64,000 nucleotides of DNA, from contig NZ_RRYI01000002.1 of NCBI RefSeq assembly GCF_003931565.1, positions 434,001-498,000 of the forward strand, read 5' to 3'. Both the position numbers and the translations under genes were made by a program. Positions 52,824-62,728 of this stretch are shown piece by piece. Positions within the stretch are counted from its first letter, which is position 1; each line of letters begins with the position of its first letter. The notes beneath the pieces are model-generated. The model ran no database searches. It had not been told where the DNA came from and was given only the letters and a program-made list of their open reading frames with translations. The DNA comes from Caulobacter sp. 602-1. Its GTDB lineage: Bacteria > Pseudomonadota > Alphaproteobacteria > Caulobacterales > Caulobacteraceae.

Positions 52824-55262
52824 TTACGACCGCAGTTTACCGCCGGCCTTCTCGGCCGCCGCCACGATCTTGGCCGACAGGGCCTCGATCTCGGCCTCGG
52901 TCAGGGTGGCTTCGCGCGGTTGCACGACGACCTCGATCGCGATCGACTTGAAGCCCTCCGGCACGCCGGGGCCTTCATAGACGTCGAACACGCGCGCGGC
53001 GGTGATCAGCGCCTTGTCGGCGCCGGCCGCGGCCTTGACCAGATCGCCCGCCGCCTTGGTCTTCTCGACCAGGAAGGCGAAGTCGCGGGTCAGCGGCATC
53101 AGGGCCGAGGGTGAGAAGGCCGGGCGGGTCTTGATCGACTTCTTCTTCGGTTCGGGAATCGCCTCCAGGGTGATCTCGAAGCCGTAGACGGGGCCGGCCA
53201 CGTCCAGGGCCTTCAACACCGCCGGGTGGATCTCGCCGAACTCGGCCATCACCGCCTTGGGACCCAGCTGCAGGCGCGCCGAGCGGCCCGGGTGCCACCA
53301 GGACGAGGCCGAGCCCTGCGCCGTCTGCAGCGAGGCCACCGGCGCGCCCAGCTCTTCCAGCAGCGCCAGCAGGTCGGCCTTCACCGTGAACACGTCGTCT
53401 TGCGCGGCCTTGTTCCAGCCGCGCGGAGCCTTGGGGACCAGGATGGCCGCGACCACCGTGCGCTGATCGTTGGGACGCTCGCCATGGAAGGTCGGGCCGA
53501 TCTCGAAAAGGGCCGCGTCGGGGAAACCCTGGCGCGCGTTGCGGCCGGCCGCATCGATCAGGTTGGGCAGCAGCGACGGACGCATGCAGTCCAGTTCCGA
53601 GGCGATCGGATTGGCCAGCAGCATCTCCGGCTGGCCGCCGCCGAACAGTCGCGCGGTCTCGTGGCTGGTGAAGCTGAAGGTCACGGCTTCCGAATAGCCG
53701 GCCGCCGCCAGGGCGCGACGGGCGGTGCGGGCGCGGGCCTGCTTGGCGGTCAGGATGCCGCCGACGGCGCGTGGAACCTCCGGCAGCGGCGTCGAGGGCA
53801 GGGCCCCGTAGCCGGCGATGCGGGCGACTTCTTCCACCAGGTCGGCCTTGCCTTCCACGTCGCGGCGGAAGGTCGGCGGGGTGACGCAGACCACGCTTTC
53901 GGCATGGGTGACGAAGTCGGCGGCCGACACGTCCTTCGGCGGCTCGACGGTGAAGCCGAGGTCGCGCAGGATCTGCAAGGACCGCTCGGGCGCGATCTCC
54001 AGGCCCGACAGCTGGCCGACATAGGCCGGATCGAACAGGATCGGCTTGGGCGCGGCCGGGGCCTCGCCGACCAGCAGGACTTCCGACGGCTCTCCGCCGC
54101 ACAGTTCCAGGATCAGCTTGGTGGCCAGCTCGATGCCCGGGACCAGCGAGCCGGTGTCGACCGTGCGGGCGAAGCGGTACTGGGCGTCGCTGGCGATGCC
54201 GGTGGCGCGACCGGTCTGGGCCGTGCGGATCGGGTCGAACCAGGCGCTCTCGACGAAGACGTCCGTGGTTTCTTCCGAGCAGCCAGTGCTCTCGCCGCCC
54301 ATCACGCCGCCCAGGCCGATCGGGCGCTCGCCGGACGCATCGGCGATCACCGACATCTCGGGCGTCAGCTCGTAGGTCTTGCCGTCGAGAGCGATCAGGT
54401 GCTCGTCGCCGTGGACGCCATGGCGGCCCAGGCGCGTCGAGATCTCGGCGCCCGACAGCTTGTGCGCGTCATAGACGTGCAGCGGCCGGGCGCGGTCGTA
54501 GGTGATCAGGTTGGTGACATCCACCAGGGCGTTGATCGGGCGCAGGCCGATGGCGGTCAGACGATCCTGCAGCCACTTGGGCGAGAGGCCGTTCTTGACG
54601 CCGCGGATATAGCGGCCAGCGAAGGCCGGACAGGCCTCGCCATCGACCTTGACGGTGATCGGCGACGGGAAGGTCCCCGGGATCGACGCGATCGACACGT
54701 CCTTCAGCTTGCCCACGCCGGCGGCGGCGAGATCGCGAGCGATGCCCACCACGCCCAGCCAGTCGGGGCGGTTGGGCGTCACCTCGAAGTCGATCACGGC
54801 TTCCAGGCCCAGGGCGTCGACGGCCGGCGTGCCGACCGGCAGGGCGTCGGGCAACTCCATGATGCCGTCGCTCTCGGTGGCGTATTCCAGCTCGGCGGCC
54901 GAGCAGAGCATGCCGTTGGAGACGACGCCGCGCACGGGCTTCTCGACCAGGGTCACGTCCAGGCCGGGCACATAGGCGCCGATCGGGGCGTAGATCGTGG
55001 TCAGACCCGCGCGAGCGTTCGGCGCGCCGCAGACGATCTCCTTGCGGCCGTCGACGGTGTCGACCTGGCAGACCTGCAGGCGATCGGCGTTCGGGTGGCG
55101 TGCGGCTTCGACGATCTTGCAGACCGTGAAGGGCTTGAGCTTCGTCGCCGGATCTATGACGTGCTCGACCTCGAGCCCGGCCATGGTCATGGCCGCGACG
55201 ATCTCGGGGACTGTGGCGGTGGTCTCAAGATGGTCCTTGAGCCAGGAGAGAGTGAATTTCAT
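52824..55262 (-). CDS. pheT: Phenylalanyl-tRNA synthetase beta subunit
   Basis: Non-catalytic editing and tRNA-binding subunit of the (alpha-beta)2 enzyme that charges tRNA-Phe. It has 812 aa. The N-terminal tRNA-binding (EMAP-like) domain is ~40-150 ([20 protein letters not shown]), the B3/B4 editing domain ~205-375, B5 ~400-480, the catalytic-like core ~490-700 and the C-terminal anticodon-binding FDX-ACB domain ~715-810 ([14 protein letters not shown]). Length and domains are complete. It lies 61 bp after pheS in the same operon. Confidence 0.97.
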   Translation of the reverse strand: MKFTLSWLKDHLETTATVPEIVAAMTMAGLEVEHVIDPATKLKPFTVCKIVEAARHPNADRLQVCQVDTVDGRKEIVCGAPNARAGLTTIYAPIGAYVPGLDVTLVEKPVRGVVSNGMLCSAAELEYATESDGIMELPDALPVGTPAVDALGLEAVIDFEVTPNRPDWLGVVGIARDLAAAGVGKLKDVSIASIPGTFPSPITVKVDGEACPAFAGRYIRGVKNGLSPKWLQDRLTAIGLRPINALVDVTNLITYDRARPLHVYDAHKLSGAEISTRLGRHGVHGDEHLIALDGKTYELTPEMSVIADASGERPIGLGGVMGGESTGCSEETTDVFVESAWFDPIRTAQTGRATGIASDAQYRFARTVDTGSLVPGIELATKLILELCGGEPSEVLLVGEAPAAPKPILFDPAYVGQLSGLEIAPERSLQILRDLGFTVEPPKDVSAADFVTHAESVVCVTPPTFRRDVEGKADLVEEVARIAGYGALPSTPLPEVPRAVGGILTAKQARARTARRALAAAGYSEAVTFSFTSHETARLFGGGQPEMLLANPIASELDCMRPSLLPNLIDAAGRNARQGFPDAALFEIGPTFHGERPNDQRTVVAAILVPKAPRGWNKAAQDDVFTVKADLLALLEELGAPVASLQTAQGSASSWWHPGRSARLQLGPKAVMAEFGEIHPAVLKALDVAGPVYGFEITLEAIPEPKKKSIKTRPAFSPSALMPLTRDFAFLVEKTKAAGDLVKAAAGADKALITAARVFDVYEGPGVPEGFKSIAIEVVVQPREATLTEAEIEALSAKIVAAAEKAGGKLRS

Positions 55263-55323
55263 CGTCTTGCGTCTCCAAGCCCCGACGCTTGGCGCAGGGG
55301 TTGGTGGAATTCCAGAAGGGCGA

Positions 55324-56397
55324 TCAGCTCAGGCCGCTGGCCGGGTTCGGCGCGGCGAACGCGCTAAAGCCGTAGTGCGCCAGCCAGCGGACGTCGGACG
55401 ACCACATGTCGCGCAGGTCCGGCATGCCGTATTTCAGCATGCCCAGGCGGTCGACGCCCATGCCGAAGGCGAAGCCCTGGTACTCGTCCGGATCGATGCC
55501 GCAGGCGCGCAGCACGTTCGGGTGAACCATGCCGCAGCCCAGGATCTCGAGCCAGCTCGTGCCCTGGCCGATCTTGATCTCGCCGCCCGAGCGATCGCAC
55601 TGCACGTCCATCTCGGCCGACGGCTCGGTGAACGGAAAGTGGTGCGGGCGGAACTGGGTCGTCACCGCGTCGGTCTCGAAGAACCGGGCCAGGAAGGTCT
55701 CCAGGGTCCACTTCAGGTGGCCCATGTGGATACCCTTGTCGATCACCAGGCCCTCGACCTGATGGAATACCGGCGTGTGGGTGGCGTCGTTGTCCACGCG
55801 ATAAGTGCGGCCGGGCGCGATGATGCGGATCGGCGGCTTCTGCGACACCATGGTCCGCACCTGCACCGGGCTGGTGTGGGTGCGCAGCAGCATGCGCTCG
55901 CCGTTCTCCTTCGTGTTGAAGAAGAAGGTGTCGTGCATCTCGCGGGCCGGGTGCTTCGGCGGGAAGTTCAGGGCCGTGAAGTTGTGGAAGTCGTCCTCGA
56001 TGTCCGGACCTTCGGCTACGGCGAAGCCCATCTCGGCGAAGATGGCGATCATCTCGTCCATGGTCTGCATGGTCGGGTGGACGCTGCCCTTGCGGCGATA
56101 CGGGGCGGGCAGGGAGAGGTCCAGAGTCTCGCTGGCCAGGCGCGCGTCGAGTTCGGCGGCTTCGAGGCCAGCCTTCTTCTCGGCGATGGCGTTCGCGACC
56201 TTGTCGCGGAGGGCGTTGATCGCCGCGCCTTGGGTCTTGCGCTCTTCGGGGCTCATGGCGCCGAGGGTTTTCAGCAGGCCCGAGATCGAGCCGGTCTTGC
56301 CGACGGCGGCCACGCGGACGGCGTCGAGCGCTTGGAGGTCCGTCGCTCCGGCCACCTGGGCCAGGACGTCGGATTCGAGGGTGTTGAGATCGGTCAT
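55324..56397 (-). CDS. pheS: Phenylalanyl-tRNA synthetase alpha subunit
   Basis: Catalytic class II subunit. It has 357 aa from ATG 56397 ([17 protein letters not shown]); an upstream extension of 19 codons crosses the terminator and is rejected. The N-terminal coiled coil is ~1-85. Motif 1 [19 protein letters not shown], motif 2 region [24 protein letters not shown] (read in pieces) and motif 3 [15 protein letters not shown] are complete, as are the adenylate and Phe-binding segments ([19 protein letters not shown]). It follows rplT with an intrinsic terminator between, so part of its transcription must be independent. Confidence 0.97.
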   Translation of the reverse strand: MTDLNTLESDVLAQVAGATDLQALDAVRVAAVGKTGSISGLLKTLGAMSPEERKTQGAAINALRDKVANAIAEKKAGLEAAELDARLASETLDLSLPAPYRRKGSVHPTMQTMDEMIAIFAEMGFAVAEGPDIEDDFHNFTALNFPPKHPAREMHDTFFFNTKENGERMLLRTHTSPVQVRTMVSQKPPIRIIAPGRTYRVDNDATHTPVFHQVEGLVIDKGIHMGHLKWTLETFLARFFETDAVTTQFRPHHFPFTEPSAEMDVQCDRSGGEIKIGQGTSWLEILGCGMVHPNVLRACGIDPDEYQGFAFGMGVDRLGMLKYGMPDLRDMWSSDVRWLAHYGFSAFAAPNPASGLS

Positions 56398-56453
56398 GAC
56401 GGGCATCCGTCTAGGCGGTTTCGGGGGCGGTTGGAACCGGATAACGCGCAGCA

Positions 56454-56485
56454 AAAAGCCCTCCGGTTCGCACCGGAGGGCTTTT
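56454..56485 (-). terminator. Terminator between rplT and pheS
   Basis: A 13-bp perfect stem including A/T ends (56454-56466 with 56473-56485) is followed by TTTTTG on the minus strand, counting the last stem bases. It ends the ribosomal protein transcript and lies ~57 bp before the pheS ATG. There is no room for a pheM-like leader peptide between the rplT stop and the hairpin. Confidence 0.88.
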
Positions 56486-56521
56486 CAGATCGAACTCGGA
56501 TCGTAGGACCCGAAAAAGACC

Positions 56522-56881
56522 TTAAGCGGCCAGGGCGGCGCGGACCTTGTCAGCGATAGCCTTGAACGCAGCCGGGTCGTTGCCCGCGATGTCGGCGAGG
56601 ACCTTACGGTCGATCACCACACCCGCCACGTCCAGGCCGTGGATAAACTGCGAGTAGGTGAAGCCCTCGATGCGAGCGCCGGCGTTGATGCGTTGGATCC
56701 ACAGCGAACGGAAGGCGCGCTTGCGCACCTTGCGGTCGCGGTACGCGTATTGACCGGCCTTGTCGACGGCGGCCTTGGCGGTGCGGATGGTGTTCTTGCG
56801 GCGGCCGTAGAAGCCCTTCGCCTGTTCAAGAACCTTCTTGTGCTTGGCGTGGGCGGTGACGCCACGTTTGACGCGAGCCAT
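56522..56881 (-). CDS. rplT: 50S ribosomal protein L20
   Basis: Early assembly 23S rRNA-binding protein. It has 119 aa, [20 protein letters not shown] at the basic N-terminus, then [35 protein letters not shown] and [18 protein letters not shown], all diagnostic of L20. Normal length. It is cotranscribed with rpmI, 15 bp upstream. Confidence 0.98.
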   Translation of the reverse strand: MARVKRGVTAHAKHKKVLEQAKGFYGRRKNTIRTAKAAVDKAGQYAYRDRKVRKRAFRSLWIQRINAGARIEGFTYSQFIHGLDVAGVVIDRKVLADIAGNDPAAFKAIADKVRAALAA

Positions 56882-56896
56882 GTGTCAGCGCTCCTC

Positions 56897-57097
56897 TTAA
56901 AGGCCGTAGGGCAGGTACGAACGGATGGTCTTGGCGTCAGCCTCGCTCATCACCTTCGTTCCGCGGTTTTGGCGGATGTACTTGCCGTTGTGGCCGATCA
57001 GACGGTGGCGCTTGCCGGCGACGCCGGCTTTCAGCTTACCCGTGGCCGTGATCTTGAAGCGCTTCTTGGCGCCCGACTTGGTCTTCAACTTAGGCAT
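56897..57097 (-). CDS. rpmI: 50S ribosomal protein L35
   Basis: Small basic ribosomal protein of 66 aa from ATG 57097 ([20 protein letters not shown]), with [16 protein letters not shown] typical of L35. A longer frame upstream is rejected because the family starts with MPK. In many bacteria infC precedes rpmI; here an MFS gene does, so the operon begins at rpmI with its own leader (57098-57227) carrying a stem-loop. Confidence 0.98.
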   Translation of the reverse strand: MPKLKTKSGAKKRFKITATGKLKAGVAGKRHRLIGHNGKYIRQNRGTKVMSEADAKTIRSYLPYGL

Positions 57098-57139
57098 TTC
57101 GCGTCGGAGCTTTCGCCCCGTCCTCTGGGATAGCAAGAC

Positions 57140-57174
57140 GAACCGCCATGGCATGCCAATTGGCCAGGCGGTTC
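57140..57174 (-). promoter_or_regulatory. Stem-loop in rpmI-rplT leader
   Basis: GAACCGCC (57140-57147) pairs with GGCGGTTC (57167-57174), and the 19-base loop contains further self-complementary TGGC/GCCA elements. It sits 43 bp before the L35 ATG. L20 represses its own operon through leader RNA structures in several bacteria, so this is a candidate autoregulatory site; the classic L20-binding fold cannot be verified by eye. Confidence 0.4.
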
Positions 57175-57227
57175 CGGAAAGGGGGCGTTACTAAGGGAAA
57201 GACTCGTCCAAGGCAAGGCCTTAGGCC

Positions 57228-58421
57228 TCAGGCCGCCGCTTTCGCGCGGTGAACGATGGTCATGGCGAAGAAGATGGCCGGAACCGTCAGGGCCGCGCCG
57301 AACCAGTAGGGCCCGCCGGTGGCGAGTCCGAACAGGGGGCCGGCCAGCAGCGGACCGCCGATGCGGGCGAGGGAGCCGGCCGCCATGTTGAGGCCCAGCA
57401 TCTGGCCTTGGCGGTCCGGCGGGCTGGCGCGCGAGATCAGGGCCGCGACGCACGGGAAGACCAGGGATTGGCCGAAGGCCGTGCAGCCGACGGCGACGAT
57501 CGCGAGGCCCGGATGGGTCACGAACGGCGAGACGAACAGGCTGGCGCAAATGATGACGAGGCCGGTGGTCAGCACCCGGCCTTCGCCGAACCGCCGGGCC
57601 AGGCGGCCGGTCAGCAGGCCCTGGCCGAGCGAAGCGATGACGCCGATCACCGCGAAGCACAGGCCGACCTCGCGCGGCCCCCAGTCGAAGCGGGCGTTGG
57701 CCCACAGGCCGAAGATCGACTCCATGCCCGCGAAAGCCCCCGTCGAGACCAGGGTGACCAGCAGCACGCGCGACAGGATCGGATGGGCCGAGGCCGCGCT
57801 GAGCGCCTCGCGGCGGCCGGGCTGCTTGACGCCGGGGGCGGAGGGCGCGCGGCTCTCGGCCACGAACAGCAGGACGCCGACCGTCGCCAGCGCCGCCATG
57901 CCGGCGGCCACGAACAGCGGGATCTGAAAGCCTAGCCTCCCGGCGCTGGGATGGGCCAGCAGACCGCCCAGCGACGGGCCGATCACGAAGCCGGCCCCGA
58001 AGGCCGAGCCCAGCAGACCCATGCGGCCCGCGCGCTTTTCTGGCGGGGTGACGTCGGCCATGTAGCCCTGGATGGTCGAGATATTGCCGCTGCCGAAGCC
58101 GCCGACCAGGCGGATGGCCATGGCGATCCAGATGTTGGGCGCGAAGGCCAGGGCCAGGTAGGCGATGGCGTTGGCGACGATGGTGACGATGAGAACCGGC
58201 CGCCGGCCGATGCGGTCGGACATCCGCCCCCAGAACGGCTCGCCGAAGAACTGGCCCAGGCTGTAGGCGGCGAACATGGTCGTCACCTGCCACGGCGCGG
58301 CGTGCATGGCCTTGGCGTAGAAGGGCAGCAGCGGAATGACTACGCCGAAACCCACCAGGTTGATGAAGACAACCAGGAGCAGGACGGCCAGGGCGCGGGG
58401 ACTGTTGGCGGGTTCGGACAT
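57228..58421 (-). CDS. MFS exporter, TetA-like DHA1 family
   Basis: A 397-aa drug:H+ antiporter-type protein with 12 predicted helices. Opening helix LLLVVFINLVGFGVVIPLLPFYA, the 2-3 loop GRMSDRIGRRPVL (motif A) and GSAFGAGFVIGPSLGGLLA (motif C of antiporters) match TetA-like exporters. The substrate is unknown and antibiotic resistance should not be assumed. It is upstream of rpmI on the same strand but separated by 130 bp. Confidence 0.88.
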   Translation of the reverse strand: MSEPANSPRALAVLLLVVFINLVGFGVVIPLLPFYAKAMHAAPWQVTTMFAAYSLGQFFGEPFWGRMSDRIGRRPVLIVTIVANAIAYLALAFAPNIWIAMAIRLVGGFGSGNISTIQGYMADVTPPEKRAGRMGLLGSAFGAGFVIGPSLGGLLAHPSAGRLGFQIPLFVAAGMAALATVGVLLFVAESRAPSAPGVKQPGRREALSAASAHPILSRVLLVTLVSTGAFAGMESIFGLWANARFDWGPREVGLCFAVIGVIASLGQGLLTGRLARRFGEGRVLTTGLVIICASLFVSPFVTHPGLAIVAVGCTAFGQSLVFPCVAALISRASPPDRQGQMLGLNMAAGSLARIGGPLLAGPLFGLATGGPYWFGAALTVPAIFFAMTIVHRAKAAA

Positions 58422-58477
58422 GGGGACGCGCGGTTTACGCCCGAACCTCGGCCTTGGCGATCCGCCAATCGCCGCGA

Positions 58478-60529
58478 TCAGTCGGGCGGGTTGTTCTTTT
58501 CGACGAAGGCGACGGCCTCGGTCAGCATCTTCACGCGTCCCGCGCCGCGCGAGAACCAGTGGTCCTCGCCCTCCAGAGGCACCAGCGTGACCGGCTTGCC
58601 CGCCTTCTTCAGCGCGTCAGCCATGGCCTGACTCTGTTCGAAGCGGACGATGGTGTCGTCCGTGCCGTGGATCAGCAGCACTGGGACATCCACGCGGTCA
58701 GCCAGCTTCACCGGCGAAATGGCGTCGAGGTCGGCTTTCTTGTCCGATCCCATGAAGCGCAGCCAGTAGCGCGGCGAGGTCGAGGATCGGGCGCCGTGAT
58801 CTTCGAGGTCCGAAGACAGCATGCGGCCCGGATTGACGGGGCCAGCTCCGGTTTTCGGACAGGGGGTATCCCAGTCGAAAACCCAGTAGCATACCGATTT
58901 GGGCGAGACGACCTCTTGGCGAACCAGGTTGAGGTCGGACGGGCCGTTGACAGAGACCGCGCAGCGATAGACGCCCTTGTCCAGGGTCGCGCCGGCCAGG
59001 GCCGCGTAGCCACCGTAGCTGGCGCCCATGATGCAGACGCGCTTGGGATCGATAATGCCCTGCTTGGCGAGGTCGCGGACGCCGTCCGACAGGTCGGTCT
59101 GCATCTTGCGGCCCCACTCGCCGTAACCGGCCTTCACGAAATCCTTGCCGAAGCCCGCCGATCCCCGGAAGTTGGCCTGCAGTACGGCGTAGCCGCGCGA
59201 GGCCAAGGCCTGGCTCCACCAGTCGAAGCCCGGGGCGTCGCGGCCTTCGGGGCCGCCATGCGCCAGGACGATCAGCGGCAGGTTCGTGGGCTGACGCTCG
59301 CGCGGCAGGGTCAGGTAGCCGCTGATCTCCAGGCCGTCGGCGGCCTTGTACTTGATCGAGCGGACCGGCGAGATCGCCTCGGGCTTCACCGCTTCGTAAA
59401 CGCGGCTCTGGAACCAGCCTTTCCCGGTCCTGAGGTCGATCAGGTAGTAGGCCGGGCCTTCGGCGGGCTTATCCACCTGCACGATCACGCGACTCCAGTC
59501 CCTGGACCAGGACTTGAGGCTGACGCGCGCATCGCCGAACGGCTTGATCGCGGCGTACCAGGCGCTCTGAACCGCCGGGTTGAAGAAGGTGTAGCGCAGT
59601 TCGTCGCCGTCCAGGGTGTAGCCGCCGAGCAGGCGGGCGCTGTACGGATCGTGGATCAGGCCGTCGAAATCCAGATCGCCCGGCAGCGCCTCGCGCCCGC
59701 CGCCTCTGCTGTATTCGCGCAGGACGTCGTCGTCGCCGCGACGCCAGACCAGCACGGACTTGCCGTCGCGCCCCAGGCCGGAAATGCCGTACGAGCCCGT
59801 CGGCGAGTCGGCCTCGTCGACCTTCTTCCAGCCCCCGCCGGCCTTGATCAAAAGGGCGCCTCGGCCGCTTTTGATATCATAGGTGGATTGGGCGACCGGC
59901 TTTCCGTCAATGTCGACCAGCCAGCCGTCTGTACTGTATCGCGGCGTGTTCTCAGCGAGACGCAGCGTGCCCGTCCGGAGGTTGATGGCGTATAGCGTGT
60001 CGGCCGCGGTCCCGCGCAGGTAGCGGACGCCTTCCAGAAACACCACCGGATCACCCTTGACCACGCGGACTTGGGGCGGACCGACGATGATGTTGAAGGT
60101 TTCCTCCACGCCGATCTTGGTGCCGACCTTCTTGGCGCCGTCCAGCAAAGGTCGCAGCTTGTTCGTGGCGATGTTGAAGTCGCTGGCCATGAAATATTCG
60201 CGCGGCGGACCCGCAAGGGTCATGCCCTGCGAGGCCTGCGAGACGACCAGCACGACATGCTCCTCGCCCGCCCACATGACGTGGCGCAGCTTGGTGGCCT
60301 TCAGCGCGACGCCGGCGATGCCGCCGCCTTCGGTCTTGCGCACCGTCAGGTAACGTTGCCCTCCATCGGTGGTGACCACCGCCAACTTCGAGCCGTCGGG
60401 GGAGATGACCACCTCTTCGATTTTGGGAAGGGCGCCGTAGACAGCCAAGTCGGGCTTGTCCGCCGCGACGGCGGGCGCCGCCAGGCCGACGACGGCTGCC
60501 ATGCTCGCCGCCAGAATGACCTTCAGCAT
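58478..60529 (-). CDS. S9 family serine peptidase (first tandem copy)
   Basis: A 683-aa exported prolyl-oligopeptidase/dipeptidyl-peptidase-like enzyme. Signal peptide MLKVILAASMAAVVGLAAPA, cleavage near AVAAD; ATG 60529 has GGGGAG six bases upstream. The N-terminal beta-propeller occupies ~30-395 and the C-terminal alpha/beta hydrolase ~400-683. Triad: Ser in GASYGGYAALAG, Asp in IHGTDDTIV, His in GEDHWFS. Unlike its two paralogues it has a ~33-residue insertion after PSDLNLVRQEVV that adds two Cys residues (CYWVFDWDTPCPK), perhaps a disulfide lid over the active site. Likely periplasmic peptide processing. Confidence 0.93.
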   Translation of the reverse strand: MLKVILAASMAAVVGLAAPAVAADKPDLAVYGALPKIEEVVISPDGSKLAVVTTDGGQRYLTVRKTEGGGIAGVALKATKLRHVMWAGEEHVVLVVSQASQGMTLAGPPREYFMASDFNIATNKLRPLLDGAKKVGTKIGVEETFNIIVGPPQVRVVKGDPVVFLEGVRYLRGTAADTLYAINLRTGTLRLAENTPRYSTDGWLVDIDGKPVAQSTYDIKSGRGALLIKAGGGWKKVDEADSPTGSYGISGLGRDGKSVLVWRRGDDDVLREYSRGGGREALPGDLDFDGLIHDPYSARLLGGYTLDGDELRYTFFNPAVQSAWYAAIKPFGDARVSLKSWSRDWSRVIVQVDKPAEGPAYYLIDLRTGKGWFQSRVYEAVKPEAISPVRSIKYKAADGLEISGYLTLPRERQPTNLPLIVLAHGGPEGRDAPGFDWWSQALASRGYAVLQANFRGSAGFGKDFVKAGYGEWGRKMQTDLSDGVRDLAKQGIIDPKRVCIMGASYGGYAALAGATLDKGVYRCAVSVNGPSDLNLVRQEVVSPKSVCYWVFDWDTPCPKTGAGPVNPGRMLSSDLEDHGARSSTSPRYWLRFMGSDKKADLDAISPVKLADRVDVPVLLIHGTDDTIVRFEQSQAMADALKKAGKPVTLVPLEGEDHWFSRGAGRVKMLTEAVAFVEKNNPPD

Positions 60530-60701
60530 CACAAACTCCCCAGCCTAAGAACTCGTCGGAAGAGTGCGGCGAAAGGGTGAGGTTTGTAAATCTTAAGTTG
60601 ATTTCTCTCGCGCCGTGCAGGAGGGATTTCTGCTTGCCGCAGGCCAGATCCAAGTCGAGGGCCTGGAAGTACTCGCGCGCCGCCGCCACCGTCAGCCCGA
60701 C

Positions 60702-62636
60702 TCAGTCCGGCGGGTTGTTCCTCTCGACGAAGGCGATCACCTCGGTCAGCATCTTCAGCCGCGTGGCGCCGCGCGACAGCCAGTGATCCTCGCCGTCCAG
60801 GGTGACGAACTCGACCGGCTTGCCGGCCTTCTTCAGGGCGTCAGCCATGGCCTGGCTCTGGTCGTAGCGCACCACGGTGTCGTCCTTGCCATGGATCAGC
60901 AGGACGGGGATGTCGATCTTGGCGGCCAGCTTGGCGGGCGAGATCGCGATGAGGTCGGGATCCTTGATCCCGTCCGCGCCCATGAAGCGCAACCAGTAGC
61001 GCTGGGTCGCCGACATGTCGCCGTTATGCGCGTCGCGGACCGTCTGCAGCATCTTCTTGAGGTCGGATGGCCCCGCCACCGAGACGGCGCAGCGATAGAC
61101 GCCCCTGTCCAGGGTCGCGCCCGCCAGCGCCGCGTAACCGCCATAGGACGCGCCGACGATGCAGACGCGCTTGGGGTCGACGACGCCCTGTCGCGCGAGG
61201 TCGCGGACGCCGTCGGACAAGTCCGTCTGCATCTTCTTGCCCCACTCGCCAAAGCCCGCCTTGACGAAGTCCCAGCCGAAGCCTTCGGAACCGCGGAAGT
61301 TGGGCCGCAGCACGGCGTAGCCGCGCGAGGCCAAGGCTTGGCTCCACCAGTTGAAACCCGGTTCGTCGCGCCCTTCCGGTCCCCCGTGCGGGAGCACGAT
61401 CAGCGGCAGATTCTTGGGATCGCGCCCTTTGGGCAGGGTCAGGTAGCCGCTGATCTCCAGGCCGTCGGCGGCCTTGTACTTAATGGATCGGACGGGCGAG
61501 ATCGTGTCTGCATTGACGCCGCGATACACTGATCCCAGGAATTCGGCCTTGCGCGCATCAAGGTCGACGAGGGCGTAATCTGGTCCATCAGTCTTGGAGT
61601 CGACCAGCACCACGACCTTGCGTCGATCCCGCGACCACGAGGCGAGGCTCACACGGTCATCGCCAAACGCCTTGGCCACCATGTTCCATGTCTTCTGAGC
61701 CTTTGGGTCGAAGAAGGTATAATGCAGATCATCGCCGCTCAGCTTGTAGCCGCCCAGCAGAGCCAGGGTGTCGGGATCGTGGATCAGACCTGAAAGGCTG
61801 ACGTCCTTGGGCAGATCCTGATGCCCGCCGTCCAGCCTGTATTCGCGGAGCAGGTCGTTGTTTTCCTCGTCGGTTCGCCAGACCAGGATCGACTGGCCGT
61901 CGCGGCCAAAGCCCGACAAGCCGTACGACCCCATAGGCGTGACAGCCTCGTCAACCTTGCGCCATGCGCCGTTGGTCTTGATCTTCAGCGACCAGCGTCC
62001 GTTCCGCTCGTCATACAGGGACTGCGCGACCGGGGCTCCGGCGGCGTCGACCAGCCATCCGTCGGTGTCTTCCTGTGCGCCGAAGTCCAGCATCCGCGTA
62101 GCGCGCTTGTCCAGATTGATCCTGTAGAGCATGTCACGGCCGCGTTGCTCGACGAAGTGGACGCCCTCGACGAAGACGACCGCCTCGTTGTCGATCATTC
62201 GGACCATGGGCCAGCTGATGATAACGTTCATCGCATCGGGCTGGTCCTTCAGCAGGGGGGTCTGTTTTCCCGTGGCGATGTTGTAGTCGGTCGCCATCAT
62301 GTATTCGCGCGCCGGGCCTTGCAGGCCGAACACCTCGGTCGTGCGCGAGGTTATCAGCAGGAGATGGTTGGGCCCGGCCCACTCCACACCGCGAAGCTTG
62401 GTCGACCCGACGATAATTCCTTTCAGGACACCGCCGCCGACCTGTCGGATCGACAGGAAGCGCTGGTCTCCGTCCGTGGCTATGACCGCCAGCTTCGCGC
62501 CATCTGGGGAGATTTTCACCTCCTCGATGTTCGGCAGTGCGCCGTAGATCGCCAGACTCGGTTTGTCCGCGGCAAGCGCCGGCGTGCACAGCATGACCCA
62601 GCTGGCCGCGGCCGCCGCAAAAATAGACTTGAGCAC
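60702..62636 (-). CDS. S9 family serine peptidase (second tandem copy)
   Basis: A 644-aa paralogue. GTG 62636 is the preferred start: it gives a signal peptide (LKSIFAAAAASWVMLCTPAL) and has GGGGAG six bases upstream, the same layout as copy one. Beta-propeller, then hydrolase domain with GASYGGYAALAG, IHGKDDTVVRYDQS and LDGEDHWLS; the catalytic triad is complete. It lacks the Cys-containing insertion of copy one. Closest to the third copy. It is separated by 172 bp from the first copy, so it may have its own promoter. Confidence 0.93.
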   Translation of the reverse strand: MLKSIFAAAAASWVMLCTPALAADKPSLAIYGALPNIEEVKISPDGAKLAVIATDGDQRFLSIRQVGGGVLKGIIVGSTKLRGVEWAGPNHLLLITSRTTEVFGLQGPAREYMMATDYNIATGKQTPLLKDQPDAMNVIISWPMVRMIDNEAVVFVEGVHFVEQRGRDMLYRINLDKRATRMLDFGAQEDTDGWLVDAAGAPVAQSLYDERNGRWSLKIKTNGAWRKVDEAVTPMGSYGLSGFGRDGQSILVWRTDEENNDLLREYRLDGGHQDLPKDVSLSGLIHDPDTLALLGGYKLSGDDLHYTFFDPKAQKTWNMVAKAFGDDRVSLASWSRDRRKVVVLVDSKTDGPDYALVDLDARKAEFLGSVYRGVNADTISPVRSIKYKAADGLEISGYLTLPKGRDPKNLPLIVLPHGGPEGRDEPGFNWWSQALASRGYAVLRPNFRGSEGFGWDFVKAGFGEWGKKMQTDLSDGVRDLARQGVVDPKRVCIVGASYGGYAALAGATLDRGVYRCAVSVAGPSDLKKMLQTVRDAHNGDMSATQRYWLRFMGADGIKDPDLIAISPAKLAAKIDIPVLLIHGKDDTVVRYDQSQAMADALKKAGKPVEFVTLDGEDHWLSRGATRLKMLTEVIAFVERNNPPD

Positions 62637-62728
62637 TGAAAACTCCCCCCGTCGCGCCAAGCTCTACCATGGGGCGCTGGGGTGTCCAGATGCTCGCAAT
62701 CGGACGTGCGCGGCGCGAAGGGGCGTCC

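Noticed and set aside
53226..55367. 713-aa plus-strand frame over pheT
   Set aside because: Shadow of pheT; no start signal or recognisable domain.
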